14,553 nt of DNA from an uncultured Oscillospiraceae bacterium (GCA_900754605.1 CAAEDK010000173.1:1-14553), one strand, 5' to 3'. Positions 1-7,683 are shown, counted from the first letter of the stretch. A program made the numbers and translations. The notes: generated by a model not told the origin, from the sequence alone.

Positions 1-784
1 CAGATCCCGCTGTGGGCTTTTACGATCCTGTTCCCCTTGCCGTATGGATAGGTTGCCCATCGGCAGAGGGAAATAATGCACGGGTTAATGATTTGACTTT
101 GAATCGATTTTTACAGCATCTTTGATCCCCTTCTGCTCGTTGTGACCGGCAAGCAAACCATACCGGAAGATGGTCGGAAAGTCGAGAGGAAAATTTGATC
201 TAATACGTAGAAAATCAGATGAACGTGGAGCGGGTTCCCGATTTGCTCTTTCAAAGAAATAAGGTTTGATTAGGAACCCCTATCCTTGTTTATGGCATAG
301 CACACCTTGCAGTGGTTCTGTGATGGAAATATCCTTTACAATCCCTGCAAGCCATAAAATAGTGACGAGGCCGTTGGATTCACCAACAGCCCCGCTTGTT
401 GACAACATAACCAGCCACAGACGGCGCTGGAGCACTTGGAAATCACGCAGTCAAAGATGGCTTGAAAGGAGATGGAATCGAGAGGATAAGGCTAAAAATA
501 AGCGGAAATTACACAAAAAAGTTTTCTCAGTTCTTTAATTTAGCATGCCAAAATTTGATTGCAATACCCCCTGTTTGGGAAGGCCCCTCTATTGTTTAAT
601 TGCCCTGCAAATTTTGATCTGGTTTTCGTTGCAAAAGAGTTGTTATTCTCTAACCGGATGGATGACGAGAGAAGCCGGAAAGGGAACCCCCGGCCTCCAT
701 TCATAGGAAGCCGGGGGTTGCGAAGTCGATATTTACCGGGTGCGGGTAAAATCAGGACAAAAAAATACTTCAAAAGCAGAAAAA
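1..784. other. Gene-poor left flank, no recognisable gene
   Basis: I see no intact gene here. The first 51 bases read in frame 1 as a short hydrophobic tail (QIPLWAFTILFPLPYG, then TAG). This could be the end of a gene lying to the left, but it is too short to assign. Two overlapping open frames on opposite strands (about 540-890) have no recognisable family, no convincing ribosome-binding site and compositions typical of chance frames. The only clear structure is the inverted repeat at 685-719, listed separately. The stretch is probably decayed intergenic or mobile-element DNA; that is inference. Confidence 0.5.
685..719. repeat. Strong 10-bp perfect inverted repeat (hairpin)
   Basis: The arms AACCCCCGGC (685-694) and GCCGGGGGTT (710-719) are perfectly complementary with a 15-base loop. 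No T-run follows on either strand, so this is not a canonical intrinsic terminator. The motif GAAGCCGG also occurs just upstream (from 671), next to the first arm, and again at 707-714, so alternative pairings are possible. Its function is unknown. Confidence 0.55.
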
Positions 785-789
785 GAGGA

Positions 790-818
790 TTGACAAAAGC
801 TATGGTGCAGAGTATAGA
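790..818 (+). promoter_or_regulatory. Orphan sigma-70-type promoter
   Basis: TTGACA at 790-795 is a perfect -35 box, followed after exactly 17 bases by TATAGA at 813-818 (5 of 6 matches to TATAAT). Transcription would start near 825 and run rightward. No intact protein gene lies downstream on this strand. The transcript would cross the tRNA T-arm-like sequence at 982-1001 and then run antisense to the acetyltransferase pseudogene. It may be the leftover promoter of a lost gene or drive a small RNA. Confidence 0.5.
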
Positions 819-981
819 CATCTCTATCGTTCTGCGCGGCAGGTGCATTGCTCGAAAGGATGACAGCATCAATAAAGCATCAGAAATGTAAAGGACGAAC
901 TATTGCGAGTTGGCTAGTGTCTGGGACAGTAAGGAAGCTTTAAGCGTGCAGACTTCCACAGCCACTCCAAAACCACGTGCC

Positions 982-1001
982 GCGGGTTCGAATCCTTCTG
1001 C
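982..1001 (+). other. tRNA T-arm-like remnant
   Basis: GGTTCGAATCC at 985-995 matches the conserved tRNA T-loop core (G53-TTC-R-A-N-N-C61). I tried to fold a whole tRNA upstream and failed: no D-arm, anticodon arm or acceptor partner appears at tRNA spacing, the T-stem is imperfect, and no CCA follows. Integrative elements often insert at tRNA 3' ends and leave such fragments, so it may be a remnant of an attachment site or a dead tRNA. A chance match cannot be excluded. Confidence 0.25.
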
Positions 1002-1034
1002 TTTTGATGTTGTACGCCACTTCTGCCGCACAGT

Positions 1035-1674
1035 TCAGGGGGAAACCTTGCTGTCAAAAAAGCCCCGGATTAGCTGTGCCCGGAGTTCCTGCTTTGCCAG
1101 TTCCCGCTCGTAGTGCCGTGCAAACTCTGAAGTCTTGGCATCCAGTGTCACATCTCCGTTAAACCGGGCCTCCACGGACAGCTTGATGCCGTAGGCCACC
1201 ATTGCCCACCCGATGCCGCGATACCTGGGGACAGCGGTGCAGGTCGGACTGCTCTCGTCTGCCCCTCCATATAGATGATATGGACTGCCAAGACGTCCTC
1301 CTAGACCTCATAAGCGCCCAGGGCCACTAGTTCGCCCTCCCCAGTCTTGTGCGCATACACCGTAAGCTAGCTTGTCACGATATACTCGCTTGTCCAATCG
1401 GTCTGTCATTGGGACTTCACCGTGGTCTCCAGGTCCTGTCTGGCAACCCTGGACATCATGACCGGTACCTTCACAAGATCCCCATTCCAAACATGAAGCG
1501 CAAACCGTGCCATACCATCACTGTCCTTGTACATCTCTTGTGTTGAGTAATACCATACGGAATCTGAAAATAAAAGGTCTTTCCACAATTTATTTCATCA
1601 TCCAGCGCCGCCACGAGTTCAAGAAGTTCGGCCGCGACTGAACCCGCCTCGTCATTCTCCTCGCATGTGCACAT
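1035..1674 (-). pseudogene. Decayed GNAT-type acetyltransferase-like gene
   Basis: An ATG at 1674 is preceded by a plausible ribosome-binding site (AAAGGGG, 5 bases upstream) and opens MCTCEENDEAGSVAAELLEL. The reading frame then shifts near 1590 (frame continuing as DSVWYYSTQEMYKDSDGMAR), meets a stop at 1406-1408, two more in-frame TAGs (within about 1290-1375), and shifts again to give RYRGIGWAMVAYGIKLSVEA, followed by GDVTLDAKTSEFARHYERE and a final TGA at 1035-1037. The RYRGIG-x-AMVAYGIKL segment resembles GNAT motif A (R/Q-x-x-G-x-G), where acetyl-CoA binds. At least two frameshifts and three internal stops mean no functional product. The family call rests on that one motif and the flanking pattern, so it is tentative; pseudogene status is firm. 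Confidence 0.6.
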
Positions 1675-2059
1675 TCTTACCCCTTTCCGGTCCAGCTTTT
1701 TGCCCGCATGGCCCTTCTAAATGGTCCCCCACAGGATATCTCTGGAATATCCAAATCCCGTGCACAGCCGCCAGTAACAATGCGTTTGTTGGCTGGGGCC
1801 TGGGGTGCCGTCTGGCTGAGTGGTCGCGAGTCAGAGGCCGGCGGTACCCTCTGCCCCATATCCGTGCGATCGTCCCGGCTTGCGTGAGTTCGTGAAATCT
1901 GTTAAACCGTCTTTTACCTCTGGCGAGTTTGCTGGCACGGCCGCCTGCCGCCGTGCTCGCAGAATTGTCGGCGGTGCTGTATCCCGTCTACCGCCTCACC
2001 CGCCGCGGCGGCTGCCGCACGCTGGGGAGCCGGCGGGAACGTCCTGATTCGATTATGTG
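1675..2059. other. Unassigned GC-rich intergenic stretch
   Basis: Short open frames occur on both strands, including a very GC-rich one at about 1929-2047 (plus strand, reading LARPPAAVLAELSAVLYP), but none has a ribosome-binding site or a family I recognise. It is most likely decayed coding sequence between the acetyltransferase remnant and the terminator that bounds the liv operon. Confidence 0.4.
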
Positions 2060-2103
2060 CCGGGAGGGCCGTCCGCTTCTTGGAAAGTGGACGGTCCTCC
2101 CGG
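2060..2103. terminator. Strong terminator-like hairpin downstream of the liv operon
   Basis: A 15-bp stem pairs 2060-2074 with 2089-2103 (arms CCGGGAGGGCCGTCC and GGACGGTCCTCCCGG, with a single G-T wobble) around a 14-base loop. On the plus strand it is followed by TTTATGATCCTTCTGTTTTTT, a broken T-rich tract. On the minus strand no T-run follows. It lies about 70 bases beyond the last minus-strand gene of the operon, so it probably ends that transcript or protects its 3' end, and may also block rightward transcription from the left flank. Direction is uncertain. Confidence 0.6.
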
Positions 2104-2175
2104 TTTATGATCCTTCTGTTTTTTGCCTATTTCCAGGCGCTTCTTAAAAAATCCATGCTGAGGAACAAACAATGG

Positions 2176-3015
2176 TCACAAGACCGCCCGACATGCTACC
2201 TCTAAGCCCTGGCTGTATTCCAGCGCCCGTTTAGCACAGCGGACACCGTCATCCAACGCCAAACACTCCATGGTCACCCATCCGTCATATCCCGTTTTCA
2301 GCAGTGCTTTTGTGCAGGAAAGGAAATCGATGTTTCCGCCGCCGGGATAAAAGCGATTGCCATCCGAGTAATGGACATAGCGGATCAGGTCCTTATTCCG
2401 CAAAATCGCCTCATACATATCTCCGTCGTGGATGCGCATATGGTGGGTGTCGATCATCAGCCAAAACCGGCTGGAGTCCATCTTCCGCACAAAGGCCGCG
2501 CCCTCGTCCAGACTGTTGATATAATTGATGACGTAGAGATTGATGGGTTCAAACACCACATCCACGCCCCGGTGCTCTGCCTCCACCTGGACCTTCTGCA
2601 AGTTTTTGATTAGACGCGCCTCCAACTCATCATAGCGGGAAAAGTCATCAATAACGCCCCGCATGGAGCCAAAGAGCACCATGCCGCCCACTTCTGCCGC
2701 CAGATGCACGTACTCGATCAGCCGGTCCACCGCTTTTCTCTGAATGTCGGGATCATCGGAGATCATGCTCAATCCATTTCCAAAATACTCCATGCCGGTG
2801 GTAATGGCAGGGATTGCCAAGTGATATGTCTTCATCAGTTCCAGAAGTGCTTTCACATTCCGGGTGGCCGGGTCCTTGATCTGCAGCTCCACGCCGTCAT
2901 AGCCGCAGTCCGCCGCCGCCCGGAAGCACTTGCCGAAGGTGCCATGGAGCATGACGGGCGTATTCACGCCCACGGGTTCATCTGTAATGCTGATGGCATA
3001 TTTCAACCTGTCCAC
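2176..3015 (-). CDS. Sugar phosphate isomerase/epimerase family TIM-barrel protein
   Basis: A 279-residue cytoplasmic enzyme of the xylose-isomerase-like TIM-barrel family (relatives include tagatose/psicose epimerases, hydroxypyruvate isomerase, IolE/IolI and endonuclease IV). The expected metal ligands are visible at family spacing: E156 (FEPIN), D189 in D-T-H-H with H192, H215 (VHYSD) and E250 (MEC). The segment HYSDGNRFYPGGGNIDF (215-231) resembles the substrate-binding stretch of ketose 3-epimerases. Together these favour a metal-dependent sugar, polyol or sugar-acid isomerase/epimerase over a DNA-repair nuclease. Translation starts at GTG 3015, chosen for GAGGAGG 7 bases upstream. It is the last gene of the operon, 12 bases after livF, and its Shine-Dalgarno overlaps the livF stop, so the two are coupled. 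The exact substrate cannot be read from sequence. Confidence 0.88.
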   Translation of the reverse strand: MDRLKYAISITDEPVGVNTPVMLHGTFGKCFRAAADCGYDGVELQIKDPATRNVKALLELMKTYHLAIPAITTGMEYFGNGLSMISDDPDIQRKAVDRLIEYVHLAAEVGGMVLFGSMRGVIDDFSRYDELEARLIKNLQKVQVEAEHRGVDVVFEPINLYVINYINSLDEGAAFVRKMDSSRFWLMIDTHHMRIHDGDMYEAILRNKDLIRYVHYSDGNRFYPGGGNIDFLSCTKALLKTGYDGWVTMECLALDDGVRCAKRALEYSQGLEVACRAVL

Positions 3016-3027
3016 TGCAAGTCCTCC

Positions 3028-3750
3028 TCACTCTTGTCCCAAATAGCTCTTCTGGATCTCACCATTGCTACGCAGTTCCTCTGCGGAGCCCTCCAGCACG
3101 ATGCTGCCGGTCTCCATGACATAGCCCCGGTGGGCGATCTGGAGGGCGGCGTTGGAGTTCTGTTCCACCAGCAAGATGGTCATACCATCCTGGTTGATCT
3201 TTTGGATCGTCTGGAAGATATCGCTGATCACCCGCGGGGCTAGACCCAGAGAGGGCTCGTCCATCATCAGAAGCTGCGGATGCTGCATCAGCGCCCGTCC
3301 CACGGCCAGCATCTGCTGCTCGCCGCCGGACAGCGTGCCCGCCAGTTGCCTTTCCCGCTCTTTCAGCCGTGGGAACAGGCTGTATACGTATTCCAGATCC
3401 CGCTGGCTCTCTTTTGCGGCGGGCCGCAAGAACGCTCCCATCATCAGATTCTCCGCCACGCTCAGCTGTGCAAACACGTGACGCCCCTCCAGGCACTGGG
3501 CAATCCCCTGCTTGGAGATCTGATGGCTCTTCATCTTCTCGATGTTCTGCCCCATGAAGCGGATCTCACCGGAACCGCCCTTGCCCAGCAGTCCAGAGAT
3601 GGAGCGGAGGGTCGTAGTTTTTCCAGCGCCGTTGCCGCCGATGAGGGAGACGATCTCCCCCTTGTCCACGTGCAGGGAAATGCCCTTAATGGCGTGGATC
3701 TGTCCGTAATAAAAGTGGTAGTCCACCAGTTCCAGCATTTTTTCAGGCAT
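3028..3750 (-). CDS. livF: Branched-chain amino acid-type ABC transporter ATP-binding protein LivF
   Basis: One of two cytoplasmic ATPases powering the HAAT-family importer; 240 residues, normal for LivF. Visible motifs are Walker A GGNGAGKT (38-45), ABC signature LSGGEQ (140-145), Walker B LLMMDEP with D164-E165, and a switch region LVEQN carrying Q in place of the H-loop histidine, which is usual for LivF. The pre-signature region reads AQCLEGRHVF, where LivF proteins usually have a hydrophobic-VPEGR pattern; this is a mild divergence. The start at ATG 3750 was chosen over a longer upstream frame because GGGAGGTG lies directly upstream and homology begins there (MPEKMLELVD). It overlaps the end of livG by 8 bases, implying translational coupling. 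Family is certain; the true cargo may not be a branched-chain amino acid. Confidence 0.94.
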   Translation of the reverse strand: MPEKMLELVDYHFYYGQIHAIKGISLHVDKGEIVSLIGGNGAGKTTTLRSISGLLGKGGSGEIRFMGQNIEKMKSHQISKQGIAQCLEGRHVFAQLSVAENLMMGAFLRPAAKESQRDLEYVYSLFPRLKERERQLAGTLSGGEQQMLAVGRALMQHPQLLMMDEPSLGLAPRVISDIFQTIQKINQDGMTILLVEQNSNAALQIAHRGYVMETGSIVLEGSAEELRSNGEIQKSYLGQE

Positions 3751-4504
3751 TAATTCCACCTCCCAGATAAGCCGCGATGACTTCGGGGTTATTCTGTATT
3801 GCCTCCGGTTCATCCAAGGCGATCATCTTGCCGAAGTTCAGCACCGCAATCCGGTCCGTGACCCGCATCACCAGCTTCATATCATGCTCCACCAGCAGGA
3901 TGGTGATCCCCGCGTCCCGGATCTTCCGGATCATTTCCGTCAGTTCCACCTTCTCGGTGGAATTCATACCGGCGGCCGGCTCGTCCAGCAGTAGAAGCTG
4001 CGGTTCACTGGCCATCGCCCGGGCGATCTCCAGGCGCCTCTGCTCTCCGTAGGAGAGATTCTTGGCCAGCAGGTCCGCTTTTTTCTCCAAGCCCATGAAC
4101 GTCAGCAGCTCCATACATTTTTCATGGATGGCCGCCTCCTCTTTCTTCTGGGCGGGCGTGCGGAAGATTGCCGCCGTCAGGCCGCTTTTGGATTTGATAT
4201 GGCGGCCGCTTTTGACATTCTCCAGAACCGTCAGGTTGCTGAACAGGTTGATATTCTGATAGGTCCGAGCGATCCCCGCCTGGGCGATCTGATACGGCTC
4301 CATCTTTCCTATCTCCCTGCCATTGAAGGTGATCGAGCCAGAACTCAGCTTATGTACGCCGCTGACTAGATTGAATAGCGTCGTTTTTCCCGCGCCGTTG
4401 GGGCCGATGACGCCAAAGATCTGCCCCTTTTCCACCGTGAAGCCCACGTGGTCCACAGCCGTAAGTCCGCCGAAGCGGATGGTCGCCTCATGCAGCGTCA
4501 GCAT
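3743..4504 (-). CDS. livG: Branched-chain amino acid-type ABC transporter ATP-binding protein LivG
   Basis: The second ATPase subunit, 253 residues, the usual LivG length. Walker A GPNGAGKT is at 34-41, followed by the LivG-type ARTYQNINLF Q-loop region, signature LSYGEQRRLEIARAM, Walker B LLLLDEPAAGMN and H-loop LLVEHDM. The C-terminal LNFGKMIALDEPEAI and AAYLGGG stretch is typical of the LivG C-terminal extension. The start at ATG 4504 (MLTLHEATIRFGG) was chosen because AAAGGGGGG sits just upstream and the family begins here; a frame extending to 4603 would add 33 unrelated residues lying inside livM. It overlaps livM by 17 bases and livF by 8, so the ATPases are coupled to the permease in one transcript. 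Confidence 0.94.
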   Translation of the reverse strand: MLTLHEATIRFGGLTAVDHVGFTVEKGQIFGVIGPNGAGKTTLFNLVSGVHKLSSGSITFNGREIGKMEPYQIAQAGIARTYQNINLFSNLTVLENVKSGRHIKSKSGLTAAIFRTPAQKKEEAAIHEKCMELLTFMGLEKKADLLAKNLSYGEQRRLEIARAMASEPQLLLLDEPAAGMNSTEKVELTEMIRKIRDAGITILLVEHDMKLVMRVTDRIAVLNFGKMIALDEPEAIQNNPEVIAAYLGGGINA

Positions 4505-5465
4505 GGTTTCCCCCCTTTCTTCGGTGTAGCAGTTCCCGGATAATGTCGATGATGCCGGAGATGCCCCGGGGCAGGAACAATAGTACCACCAGAATGAAGG
4601 CACCGTACACCAGCATCCGGTAGCTGCCCAGCACCTGCAGGCTTTCGTTGAGGACGGAGATCACCGCCGCACCGATCAGGGGCCCGGCGAAATTGCCCAT
4701 CCCGCCGAAGAGCAGCATGGTCATGAACATGACTGACTGGGAGGTATTGAAGGTCTCCGGGCTGATAAAGCCCACGAAATGCGCGTACATGGCGCCGGCA
4801 AACCCCGTAAATACAGCGCTGATGGCAAAAGCCATTACCTTGTACTTCTGAACATTGATGCCGATGCCACCCGCCGCCACCGGATTCTCCCGGATAGCCA
4901 GGAACGCACGCCCCACCCGGGAGTTTATGATCCGCTGCTTGATGACCAGGAACAGCGCCACCATCACGATCATGAAGATAAGAAACCGGAAGTTGTTGTC
5001 CAGTTCAAAGCCGAAAATGCTGATATCCGGGATCCGGCTGACACCAGCCATGGCGTTAGTAAACTCCGCCCGGGACAGCACGATGTAGACTAACTGACCC
5101 ACAGAGATGGTCAGCAGTGCCAGAAAGTGGTGAATCAGCTTAGAAGCCGGCAACGCCACAACGATGCCCAGGATCAAAGAGACCACACAGGCCGCCGGGA
5201 TGGTCAGCCAGACAGAGAGCCCCAGCTTGGTGGTCATCAGCGCCGTCGTGTAAGCCCCTGCGGCATAGAACGCCGCGTGTCCCAGAGAGATCTGTCCAGA
5301 GTAACCGAATAGGACATCCAGGCCGGACACGGAGATCATATACATACACACGAAATTCAGTAGGGTCAGTATGTACTGCTGGTTTCTCAGGGCCATCAGC
5401 GCCGCGGCTAGCAGGACCAGGCAGACCACGGCCGTCAGGATTTTTTTCTTTTGGGTTTGCTGCAT
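4488..5465 (-). CDS. livM: Branched-chain amino acid-type ABC transporter permease LivM
   Basis: An inner-membrane permease of 325 residues that pairs with LivH to form the translocation path. The N-terminus is basic (MQQTQKKK), followed by a series of hydrophobic segments starting KILTAVVCLVLLAAALMAL. The LivM-type motifs GLDVLFGYSGQISLGHAAF and GRAFLAIRENPVAAGGIGIN (the ATPase-coupling loop) are clear, and LFGGMGNFAGPLIGA is typical of the C-terminal half. The start at ATG 5465 was chosen because GAGGAGG lies about 10 bases upstream; a longer frame to 5519 would lie partly upstream of that site. A second ATG at 5475, right after the GGAGG, is out of frame. The gap from livH is 40 bases. Confidence 0.93.
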   Translation of the reverse strand: MQQTQKKKILTAVVCLVLLAAALMALRNQQYILTLLNFVCMYMISVSGLDVLFGYSGQISLGHAAFYAAGAYTTALMTTKLGLSVWLTIPAACVVSLILGIVVALPASKLIHHFLALLTISVGQLVYIVLSRAEFTNAMAGVSRIPDISIFGFELDNNFRFLIFMIVMVALFLVIKQRIINSRVGRAFLAIRENPVAAGGIGINVQKYKVMAFAISAVFTGFAGAMYAHFVGFISPETFNTSQSVMFMTMLLFGGMGNFAGPLIGAAVISVLNESLQVLGSYRMLVYGAFILVVLLFLPRGISGIIDIIRELLHRRKGGNHADAA

Positions 5466-5505
5466 AGAAGTGCATCCTCCTCTTCTCAAAAGTCGTCCCG
5501 CCGGA

Positions 5506-6381
5506 TCAGTCAGAGTCATAGACCTTTGCCTTGAAGAGTCCCCTCGGCAGGAAGATCATGACAATGATCAGCAGGAAGAAGGAGACAAAGTCCTTGTAGG
5601 TCGTTGTGAGATAGCCTGCCACAAAGGTCTCGATGAATCCTAGCAGCAGCGAGCCCACGATGGCGCCGTACATATTGCCGTAGCCGCCGATGACCGCGCC
5701 AGCAAAGCCCTTGTTGCCGATGATGTCGCCCATAGTGGTGCTGACGCCGTAGACCGGCCCCATCAGCGCCCCGATGCCGCCGGCCAGCGCCGCGGCAATG
5801 GCCCAGGTGAGTCCCGTCGTCCTGCTGACGTTGATGCCTAGTGAGCTGGCGGCCAGGGGATCCATGGCGGCCGCCCGCATGGAGATGCCGAAGCGGGACT
5901 TAGTCATAAACAAGTGTAGCAGGATCATGGCTGCAACGCCCACCACCATCACCAGAATGGACTCCGGCTGCACATGGGCGCCGAAGATCTCCACAGTGGT
6001 GGTAGAGAAGATGGACGGCATCTGCTGGGTCTGGCTGCCCCAGATCGCCTGAGCCAGATTGGGCAGGATAATGGAGACGCCGATGGTGGAGAGCACGATG
6101 TAAATGGACGTAGCACCCTTGTTCAACAGGAGCCGGATCAGGAATTTCTCCAGAGCCAGCCCCAGGAGGAACATGATCACCACGGTCAGCAAAAATGCCA
6201 CTATGAAGGGCATCCCCATATTCTTATAAAATTGTAGGCCCAGAAACGCCCCCAGCATCAGGAGTTGTCCCTGTGTAAAGGTCATCAGGCCGGATGCGGA
6301 ATAAATCAGGCTGTAGCCCAGAGCCAGCATTCCATAGACGCTGCCGATCATCAGAGAGCCGATAATCAAGTTCACAATCAT
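5506..6381 (-). CDS. livH: Branched-chain amino acid-type ABC transporter permease LivH
   Basis: The partner permease, 291 residues, with about eight predicted membrane segments. Family signatures include SVYGMLALGYSLIYSASGL near the N-terminus, the MTFTQGQLLMLGAFLG stretch, the coupling loop RAAAMDPLAASSLGIN and the C-terminal GFAGAVIGGYGNMYGAIVGS. The start at ATG 6381 (MIVNLIIGSL) follows AAGGAGG with a spacer of about 11 bases. The open frame extends upstream to 6471, but those 30 residues are arginine-rich and lie in the hairpin-bearing gap after livK, so I rejected them. It is the second gene of the operon, 93 bases after livK. Two hairpins in that gap probably set its expression below that of livK. 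Confidence 0.93.
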   Translation of the reverse strand: MIVNLIIGSLMIGSVYGMLALGYSLIYSASGLMTFTQGQLLMLGAFLGLQFYKNMGMPFIVAFLLTVVIMFLLGLALEKFLIRLLLNKGATSIYIVLSTIGVSIILPNLAQAIWGSQTQQMPSIFSTTTVEIFGAHVQPESILVMVVGVAAMILLHLFMTKSRFGISMRAAAMDPLAASSLGINVSRTTGLTWAIAAALAGGIGALMGPVYGVSTTMGDIIGNKGFAGAVIGGYGNMYGAIVGSLLLGFIETFVAGYLTTTYKDFVSFFLLIIVMIFLPRGLFKAKVYDSD

Positions 6382-6398
6382 GTATCGTGAGTCCTCCT

Positions 6399-6418
6399 TT
6401 TTCCGTGATTGCGGAAAA
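6399..6418 (-). promoter_or_regulatory. Small hairpin abutting the livH ribosome-binding site
   Basis: In the minus-strand transcript, TTTTCCG pairs with CGGAAAA (plus-strand arms 6399-6405 and 6412-6418, perfect 7 bp, 6-base loop). The 3' arm directly abuts and partly feeds into the livH Shine-Dalgarno AAGGAGG. It could limit ribosome access or, with its U-rich 5' arm, act as the tail of the larger hairpin just upstream (6421-6460). The structure is seen in sequence; a regulatory effect is inference. Confidence 0.45.
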
Positions 6419-6420
6419 GA

Positions 6421-6460
6421 GCGCCCGCCGCGTACACGCTTCCCATACGGCGGCGGGCGC
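6421..6460 (-). terminator. Intercistronic GC-rich hairpin between livK and livH
   Basis: The arms GCGCCCGCCGC (6421-6431) and GCGGCGGGCGC (6450-6460) form a perfect 11-bp stem. Bulging one base (6449) extends it by GTA/TAC. In the minus-strand transcript it is followed by TCTTTTCCG, so it resembles a leaky intrinsic terminator or a 3'-end stabiliser. It lies 14 bases past the livK stop codon. Such hairpins after a solute-binding-protein gene commonly leave more binding protein than permease; applying that here is inference. Confidence 0.65.
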
Positions 6461-6474
6461 ACCCTGTTCACCTC

Positions 6475-7683
6475 TTATTGATTGTTAAGATCTGCTAGGA
6501 ATGTCTCAAAGGGCACGTTTTTGCCGTCCACAATGGCGTACAGGTTACAGCCCTCCAAGCCGTCGCCGCTGCCGTCGGAGTAATCAAACTTTCCGCCAAT
6601 GCCGGTATAGTCCACATTCAGCAGAGCTTCCCGCAGATCAGGTCCCTCCATGGACTCAGCCGTCTCAAAAACCTTAGCCAGCAGCATCATGGAGTCATAG
6701 CCGCGGTAGGCGGTATCGGAGACAGGCATCTCGCCGTACTCCTCCACGAACGCCTCCAGGAAGGCCTTCTCCTCCTCGGTGGCTGCGTCCTCGATGGCAT
6801 CGGGGATCACATAGCCGCAGGCAAACAGCACGCCATTGGCGGCATCGCTGGCTACTTCCCGCACATCGGTGGCGGCAAAGGTCTCGGAGCCGTAGATGTA
6901 GCCCTCATAACCCAGCTGCCGGAGCTGCTTGCACTCAATACCGTAATCCTCTGTGGCGCCGTACAGCAGGATGCCGTCCAGGTCCGCGTTTAAAAGGCGT
7001 GTGATCTGACCGGTAAAGTCGGTATCGCCGGCCATATAGTCGGTCTCCAGAACGATTTCAATATCCGTATCCGCCAGTTGCTCTTTGACTTCTGCCCATC
7101 CGGTGGTGGCGTACTCTGTAGAGCTGACCATGGTTCCAAGGCGGGTGACGCCCATCCTGGTCATCAGCTCCACAATGCCCGTGTTGAAAGAGGCGGCGTT
7201 CTGGGTGCCGCGGAAGACATACTCATAGCCAGCGTTGGTCCAAGTGGGACTGGTGCCGCAGCCAATCTCCAGGACTTGGGCCTGCTCCACGATATCCGCC
7301 GTGGCCAGAATGTTGGCGCTGCTCATAGAGCCTATGATGGCGTCCACATTGTCGGTCTGGGTCAGGCGGGTAACCACCTTTACTGCGGTTTCAGCGTTGA
7401 ATTGGTCATCATAAGCAATGACGCTGAACTGCTTGCCGTTGACGCCGCCGGCCTCGTTCAGCTGCTTGACCGCCAGGTCCACGCCCATCTGCTCCTGGGT
7501 GCCCACCAAAGCGGAGGTGCCCGTCAGCGGGGTGTACAGGCCGATCTTGATCACGTCGCTCTCCTCGGCCGCGCTGCTGTCACCACCCGTGTCTGCGGTG
7601 CCGCTGTCACCGGAAGAGCCGCTGCATCCCACCAGGGAGAATACCAGTATCAGTGCCAGAAGCATAGATAGCATTTTTTTCAT
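6475..7683 (-). CDS. livK: ABC transporter substrate-binding lipoprotein, LivK/Peripla_BP_6 type
   Basis: The extracytoplasmic substrate-binding protein of the importer, 402 residues. Residues 1-20 form a lipoprotein signal: MKKM, a hydrophobic core and lipobox LVGC with C20 as the lipidated residue. A Ser/Gly/Asp-rich linker follows to about residue 42, then a type I periplasmic-binding fold starting IKIGLYTPLTGTSALVG with QMGVDLAVKQLNEAGGVNG, the standard LivK opening. Further typical stretches are IIGSMSSANILA, AGDTDFTGQITRL and GYDSMMLLAKVFETA. The start at ATG 7683 has AAGGAGG 7 bases upstream. It is the first gene of the minus-strand operon, facing the sensor kinase across a 276-bp region. 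Binding proteins of this family also bind amides, urea and aromatic compounds, so the ligand is open. Confidence 0.94.
   Translation of the reverse strand: MKKMLSMLLALILVFSLVGCSGSSGDSGTADTGGDSSAAEESDVIKIGLYTPLTGTSALVGTQEQMGVDLAVKQLNEAGGVNGKQFSVIAYDDQFNAETAVKVVTRLTQTDNVDAIIGSMSSANILATADIVEQAQVLEIGCGTSPTWTNAGYEYVFRGTQNAASFNTGIVELMTRMGVTRLGTMVSSTEYATTGWAEVKEQLADTDIEIVLETDYMAGDTDFTGQITRLLNADLDGILLYGATEDYGIECKQLRQLGYEGYIYGSETFAATDVREVASDAANGVLFACGYVIPDAIEDAATEEEKAFLEAFVEEYGEMPVSDTAYRGYDSMMLLAKVFETAESMEGPDLREALLNVDYTGIGGKFDYSDGSGDGLEGCNLYAIVDGKNVPFETFLADLNNQ

Noticed and set aside
540..891. Two 110-residue open frames on opposite strands over the same DNA
   Set aside because: No recognisable family, no convincing ribosome-binding site, and they mirror each other across a hairpin; probably chance frames.
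900..1010. A complete tRNA gene, including selenocysteine or other long-arm tRNA
   Set aside because: Only the T-loop core fits; no acceptor, D-arm or anticodon arm forms at the right spacing.
2704..3243. A 179-residue plus-strand open frame
   Set aside because: It is antisense to the TIM-barrel gene and livF.
7078..7671. A 197-residue plus-strand open frame
   Set aside because: It is antisense to livK and has no family features.
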